Of a stretch of 64,000 bases of DNA, positions 60,527 to 64,000 are shown in pieces (the stretch's first letter is position 1; each line of letters begins with the position of its first letter). This DNA comes from Variovorax sp. Root473. Its GTDB lineage: Bacteria > Pseudomonadota > Gammaproteobacteria > Burkholderiales > Burkholderiaceae_C. Made by a program: the position numbers and the translations under genes. The notes under the pieces were generated by a model that was not told where the DNA came from, searched no databases, and saw nothing but the letters and a program-made list of their open reading frames with translations. Location: assembly GCF_001426505.1 (NCBI RefSeq), contig NZ_LMEV01000002.1:282920-346919 (forward strand), written 5' to 3'.

Positions 60527-63500
60527 AGCTTCTGCAGGAGTTCGGAGATCAGGCCGAAGTCCGACTGCTGGCGGTCGCCCTTCAGCAGCACGAGGTCGCC
60601 CTCGCGCAGGAAGTCGCCGAGGTAGCCGGTGAGCTGCGCGGCATCTTCGAAGTGCGGGCCGAGCAGCTCGGCCGGCACCTCCTCGCGCAGCCAGCGCATC
60701 TCGGCGCCGTGGGTCACGAGGTGATGGATGCCCGAGGCGAGCAGTGGCGCGGCCAGACTGCGGTGCATCGCTTCGGCCTCCGCGTCGAGATTGACGATGC
60801 GCCCGAGCACGCCGATCTTGCGCGTCACCGGCCCGTGCGCAGCCCGCTCGCAGGTGCGCACGAACTCCATTGCGTTGCGCATCGACATGACCTCGGCGTT
60901 CCAGCTGTCGTCGATGAGCGTGGCCTGCACGCCGCCCTGCGTGCGCAGCGGACGCAGCTGCATCACCGAGGCGGGAAGCCGCACGAACGGCATGCGAGCG
61001 CAGGCCGCCTCGGCGTCGAAGCCCAGCGCCAGCAGCGCCGCAAACGCCAGCGCCGAATTGCGCACCAGCCCCGCGCTTGCAATCGGGAACAGGTACTCGA
61101 CCGTGCGTCCCGGCAGCGCGATGCGCACGCGGCATCGGCCGTCGGGCTCGGCTTGCGTGTCGACGATGCGGATGTTGGCGTCGGGCCCGCTGCCCACGAC
61201 CCAGATGGCGCCCGCCGTGCACGCGGCCGCCCGCACCACCTGCATCAGGCAGGGGATGTGGTCGGGCACGATCGCCACGCCGCCGGGCTCCAGCCCGAGG
61301 AAGATGCGCGACTTGAAGTCGGCCGTCTGCTCCACCGTGGCCGCGCGGTAGGTCTGCGACAGGCCGATCTCGGTGAGGATCGCCACGTGCGGCCGCGCCA
61401 CGAGCGAGATCGGACCGCGGTCCATCCACAGCGCGCTCTGCGCCATCTCCAGCACGCACACGTCGGCATCGGCCGGCAGGCTGGCCAGCGTGGCCGGCAC
61501 GCCGACGCGCGAGTTGTAGTTGTCGACGGTGGTGTGCACGCGCGCCGCCTCGGGCAGCAGGTCGCGCAGCATGGCGATGGTCGACGACTTGCCGACCGTG
61601 CCGGTCACGCCCACCACGCGCCCCTTGAAGCGCGCACGCGCGGCCACGCCCAGGTCGATCATGGCGCGGATCGGGTCGTCCACCTGCAGCAGCGGGAAGG
61701 ACGGGGCCAGCCCGTCCACCGGGTGCGCGACCACGGCGCCCGCGAGCGCGTGCTGCAGCACGGGCACGTCTTCGTGGCGGTCGGGGTTGTCGGCGCGCGG
61801 CTTGCTGTAGTTCTCGTGCCGGGCGAGCATGCGGTAGTCGGAGGCAATGAACAGTGCCGGCTTTGGCAACAGCGCCATGTGCGTCGGCCCGCGCACCACG
61901 GCGTTCGCGGCCCAGTCCGGCGGCGGGGGCACGAGCCACTGTCCGCCGGTGACGCGCTGCAGCTCGTCGGCGGTCCACACGGGCGAGGCCTGCGGCGCGG
62001 CACCCGGGCGCAGCGCCGCGAGCACGGGCGCGGGGCGCTCGGGCAGCGGCGTCGGCGCCTTCAGGCGCAGGCCGCACCACACGGGCAAGCGGCGCGCGGG
62101 CGGCAGGTCGGGCAGCGCGCCGCGCACGCGCACTTCGATCTGCAGCACGTCGTTCTCGAGCAGGCCCGCGCGCGGCGCGCGCAGGCCGTAGCGGTCGCGG
62201 TAGATGCGCCCCGGCGTCCAGCGGCTGGTGGGCCACATCCAGTCGCAGGGGTCGTGGTCCATGGCCTCGCCCCAGGCCGGCATGGTGGCGCTGCGCATCG
62301 CCAGCGCGCGGAATTGCACGCGCAGGTCGGCGCTCACGGGCGCATCGGCGGTCCAGTACGACTCGACCCACAACAGCCGGCGCCCGACGATCTGCGTGGG
62401 TGCGCAGCGGATGCCCACGAGGCGCAGCGGACCGATCTGGATCGGACGCATCTGTGCGTCGGCGGGCACGGCATCGACCGACCACTCGGGCCGGGGCGCG
62501 AGCACGGGCCCGACCAACGCGGGCGGGCGCGACGCCGACAGCGGCGCCAACGGAGGGCGCCCGGCCGGCGTGGTGCGTTCAGGCGGCGACAGCTGCAGCG
62601 CGCAACGCCCGTCGGGCCGCGCCGTCATCTCGGTGCCGAGCGCGCGACAGAGTTCGGCAAAGCGCGCGCTCGCGGCCTGGGCCGCGTCGCCCTCGCGCTG
62701 CCGCGAGAAGCCGAAGCCCACGCCCACTGGCGTGAACACAACCTCCTCGACGCCATGCGGCCCGAGGCGCAACGAGAACACGCCGGAGTCCCCGAGGTCA
62801 CGGCGGATCGCGTCGAACAGCAGGTCGCCCGCGTCGTGCAGGATCGGCCGGCCCCGGTAGACCTCGATGCCTTGCAGCAGGTGGGCCGAAGTGCCGAGCA
62901 CCGCGTCCGCGCCAGCTTCGACGATGGCATGGCCGACGGCGATCTCGGCGCGCGAAGGCGCGGTCTCCTGGTTATTGCCCCAGTGCACGGCGACCAGCAC
63001 CACGTCAGCTTCACGGCGCGCCGTGGCGATGCGCGGCGCGAGCGTGGCGCGCCACGCGGCCGGGTCGTCGAGCGGCAGCCAGGCCGCGCCGGGGAGCTTT
63101 GCGGTGGCGGCAAAGCGCGGCTGCGTGGCGTCGAGCGAGAACAGCGCCACGCGCAGCCCGCCGGCCTGGCGGAAGGCGGGGCTCAGCGCCGCGTCGAGGT
63201 CGGGCCCGGTGCCGGCGAAGGCGATGGCGGCGGCATTCAGCAGCCCGTGCTGCTCCAGCAGGGCTTCGGGGCCGTAGTCGCCGCTGTGGTTGTTGGCCGT
63301 GGCGACCATGTCGATGCCGGCCTCGGTCAGCACCGACAGCATCTCGGGCCGCGCACGGTAATAGTACGGGCAGCCCTCGTCCTTCTCGATGCCCTGCGCG
63401 CCCGTGGTGGCGACCACGCATTCGAGATTCACGATGCGCAGGTCGGCCTCGCGCAACGCGGGGATGTCGCCGAGCATGCGGGCCGGGCCGCCCAGTTCGT

Positions 63501-64000
63501 GCAGGCGGTAGTGCAGGCGGCGGCCCAGGTTGACGTCGCCGCCCCACAGCACGATGCCCTCGCGGCCGCGCGGCGCAACAGGCTCGGCCGCGGCTTGCGA
63601 GAGCTGCGCGCTCTGCTGCTGCGCCTCGCGCGCTTCAAGCAGCCGGTGGTAGGCCACATAGCCCGACAGGTAGTGCTCCACGTCGTCGATGCGCACGCGG
63701 AAGCTGTGGTGCTTGATGAAGAACGAGCCCGCGATGCGGTCGGGGTGGCGGAAGAACATCGCCAGCTCGGGCCAGAAGTGGCCGTTGGCGAGATAACGCG
63801 CGCGGTGCTCCAGCGCGCGGTCGAACTTGTGGCGGTCCAGACCCGCGAGCAGCGGACGCAGCGCCGGGTCGGCTTCGAGCCGCAGCACCATCTCGCGCGC
63901 GGCCATCATGAGCTCGAGCAGCGTGGGGAAGGTGGTGATGCGCTCCAGCACGAAGTCGAGGTGGCCCGCCATGTTCTGCAGGCCGAACTGGTAGTAGCGC
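60523..64000 (-). CDS. fused CapA-type + Mur-ligase-type protein (5' end beyond window)
   Basis: A very large protein; over 1150 residues are visible and the frame stays open to the window edge, so residue numbers are from Met at 63972. Part 1 (about 1-130) has no family I recognise, with [20 protein letters not shown] and [16 protein letters not shown]. Part 2 (about 140-440) is a CapA-type metallophosphoesterase-like domain: [40 protein letters not shown] and [24 protein letters not shown]. Part 3 (about 500-720) is unassigned. Part 4 (about 780-1149) is a Mur ligase: P-loop [38 protein letters not shown] and [15 protein letters not shown]. CapA and CapB-like Mur domains are separate proteins in poly-gamma-glutamate synthesis; fusion suggests a related amide-polymer system. 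The product is unknown. Confidence 0.8.
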   Translation of the reverse strand, partial: RYYQFGLQNMAGHLDFVLERITTFPTLLELMMAAREMVLRLEADPALRPLLAGLDRHKFDRALEHRARYLANGHFWPELAMFFRHPDRIAGSFFIKHHSFRVRIDDVEHYLSGYVAYHRLLEAREAQQQSAQLSQAAAEPVAPRGREGIVLWGGDVNLGRRLHYRLHELGGPARMLGDIPALREADLRIVNLECVVATTGAQGIEKDEGCPYYYRARPEMLSVLTEAGIDMVATANNHSGDYGPEALLEQHGLLNAAAIAFAGTGPDLDAALSPAFRQAGGLRVALFSLDATQPRFAATAKLPGAAWLPLDDPAAWRATLAPRIATARREADVVLVAVHWGNNQETAPSRAEIAVGHAIVEAGADAVLGTSAHLLQGIEVYRGRPILHDAGDLLFDAIRRDLGDSGVFSLRLGPHGVEEVVFTPVGVGFGFSRQREGDAAQAASARFAELCRALGTEMTARPDGRCALQLSPPERTTPAGRPPLAPLSASRPPALVGPVLAPRPEWSVDAVPADAQMRPIQIGPLRLVGIRCAPTQIVGRRLLWVESYWTADAPVSADLRVQFRALAMRSATMPAWGEAMDHDPCDWMWPTSRWTPGRIYRDRYGLRAPRAGLLENDVLQIEVRVRGALPDLPPARRLPVWCGLRLKAPTPLPERPAPVLAALRPGAAPQASPVWTADELQRVTGGQWLVPPPPDWAANAVVRGPTHMALLPKPALFIASDYRMLARHENYSKPRADNPDRHEDVPVLQHALAGAVVAHPVDGLAPSFPLLQVDDPIRAMIDLGVAARARFKGRVVGVTGTVGKSSTIAMLRDLLPEAARVHTTVDNYNSRVGVPATLASLPADADVCVLEMAQSALWMDRGPISLVARPHVAILTEIGLSQTYRAATVEQTADFKSRIFLGLEPGGVAIVPDHIPCLMQVVRAAACTAGAIWVVGSGPDANIRIVDTQAEPDGRCRVRIALPGRTVEYLFPIASAGLVRNSALAFAALLALGFDAEAACARMPFVRLPASVMQLRPLRTQGGVQATLIDDSWNAEVMSMRNAMEFVRTCERAAHGPVTRKIGVLGRIVNLDAEAEAMHRSLAAPLLASGIHHLVTHGAEMRWLREEVPAELLGPHFEDAAQLTGYLGDFLREGDLVLLKGDRQQSDFGLISELLQKL

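Noticed and set aside
1-64000. CRISPR arrays, tRNA, rRNA or transposon inverted repeats
   Set aside because: No regularly spaced repeats, tRNA-like cloverleaf or rRNA sequence, or transposase gene was noticed on either strand.

Overview
The window looks like chromosomal DNA from a high-GC betaproteobacterium of the family Comamonadaceae, most likely Variovorax or a close relative. This rests on the strong G/C third-position bias, an Omp32-type porin, the Burkholderiales-type non-phosphorylative sugar pathway and the gene families present. No rRNA, tRNA or CRISPR array was seen. The left edge cuts a porin gene and the right edge cuts a large CapA/Mur-ligase fusion gene.

Layout. 1-4.0 kb: porin end, an orphan tyrosine recombinase and threonine deaminase ilvA. 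4.1-15.5 kb: a near-complete type II secretion system (T2SS) in the order gspG-H-I-J-K / L-M-N-D-E-F, with a short gspC reading the opposite way. 15.5-19.1 kb: a cytosolic 5'-nucleotidase, then a small lipoprotein and a Tat-exported phosphocholine-type phospholipase C behind a Pho-box-like promoter. 19.2-24.9 kb: a three-gene cytochrome c operon with a DUF2970 membrane protein, a MocR-type regulator, an MFS transporter, small remnants and a tiny lipoprotein. 24.9-28.8 kb: a 2-aminoethylphosphonate/iron-type ABC importer with a perfect 22-bp palindrome upstream. 29-31.6 kb: an SbmA/YddA-like ABC protein and queC, which overlap tail to tail. 31.7-39.5 kb: a cyanophycin locus of an ABC exporter plus a DUF1854 protein, divergent from two cyanophycin synthetase genes. 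The first synthetase has lost its Mur-domain P-loop. 39.7-41.1 kb: two tandem paralogous secreted cysteine proteins and an 84-residue protein behind a second Pho-box-like promoter. 41.1-43.1 kb: a divergent SDR/LysR pair.

42.9-58.5 kb is a sugar-acid catabolic island. One nine-to-ten-gene minus-strand operon carries a semialdehyde dehydrogenase, two sugar ABC importers (a YtfQ-RT-YjfF type and a ChvE-GguAB type, interleaved), an IlvD/Edd-family aldonate dehydratase and a DapA-family 2-keto-3-deoxy-aldonate dehydratase. A divergent LysR regulator and a divergent SDR sugar dehydrogenase / SMP-30 lactonase pair complete the oxidative route pentose, lactone, aldonate, 2-keto-3-deoxyaldonate, 2-oxoglutarate semialdehyde, 2-oxoglutarate. 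L-arabinose is the best guess for the sugar, with D-galactose or D-fucose analogues possible.

58.5-64 kb is a tightly overlapping minus-strand operon: the CapA + Mur-ligase fusion, then an alpha/beta-hydrolase lipoprotein, then aldose 1-epimerase. It is the least conventional part of the window. With the cyanophycin locus it makes two separate Mur-ligase-type polymer or amide-ligase systems within 30 kb. A second theme is phosphorus scavenging: Pho-box-like promoters, a phospholipase C with an adjacent T2SS that could export it, and a putative phosphonate importer.
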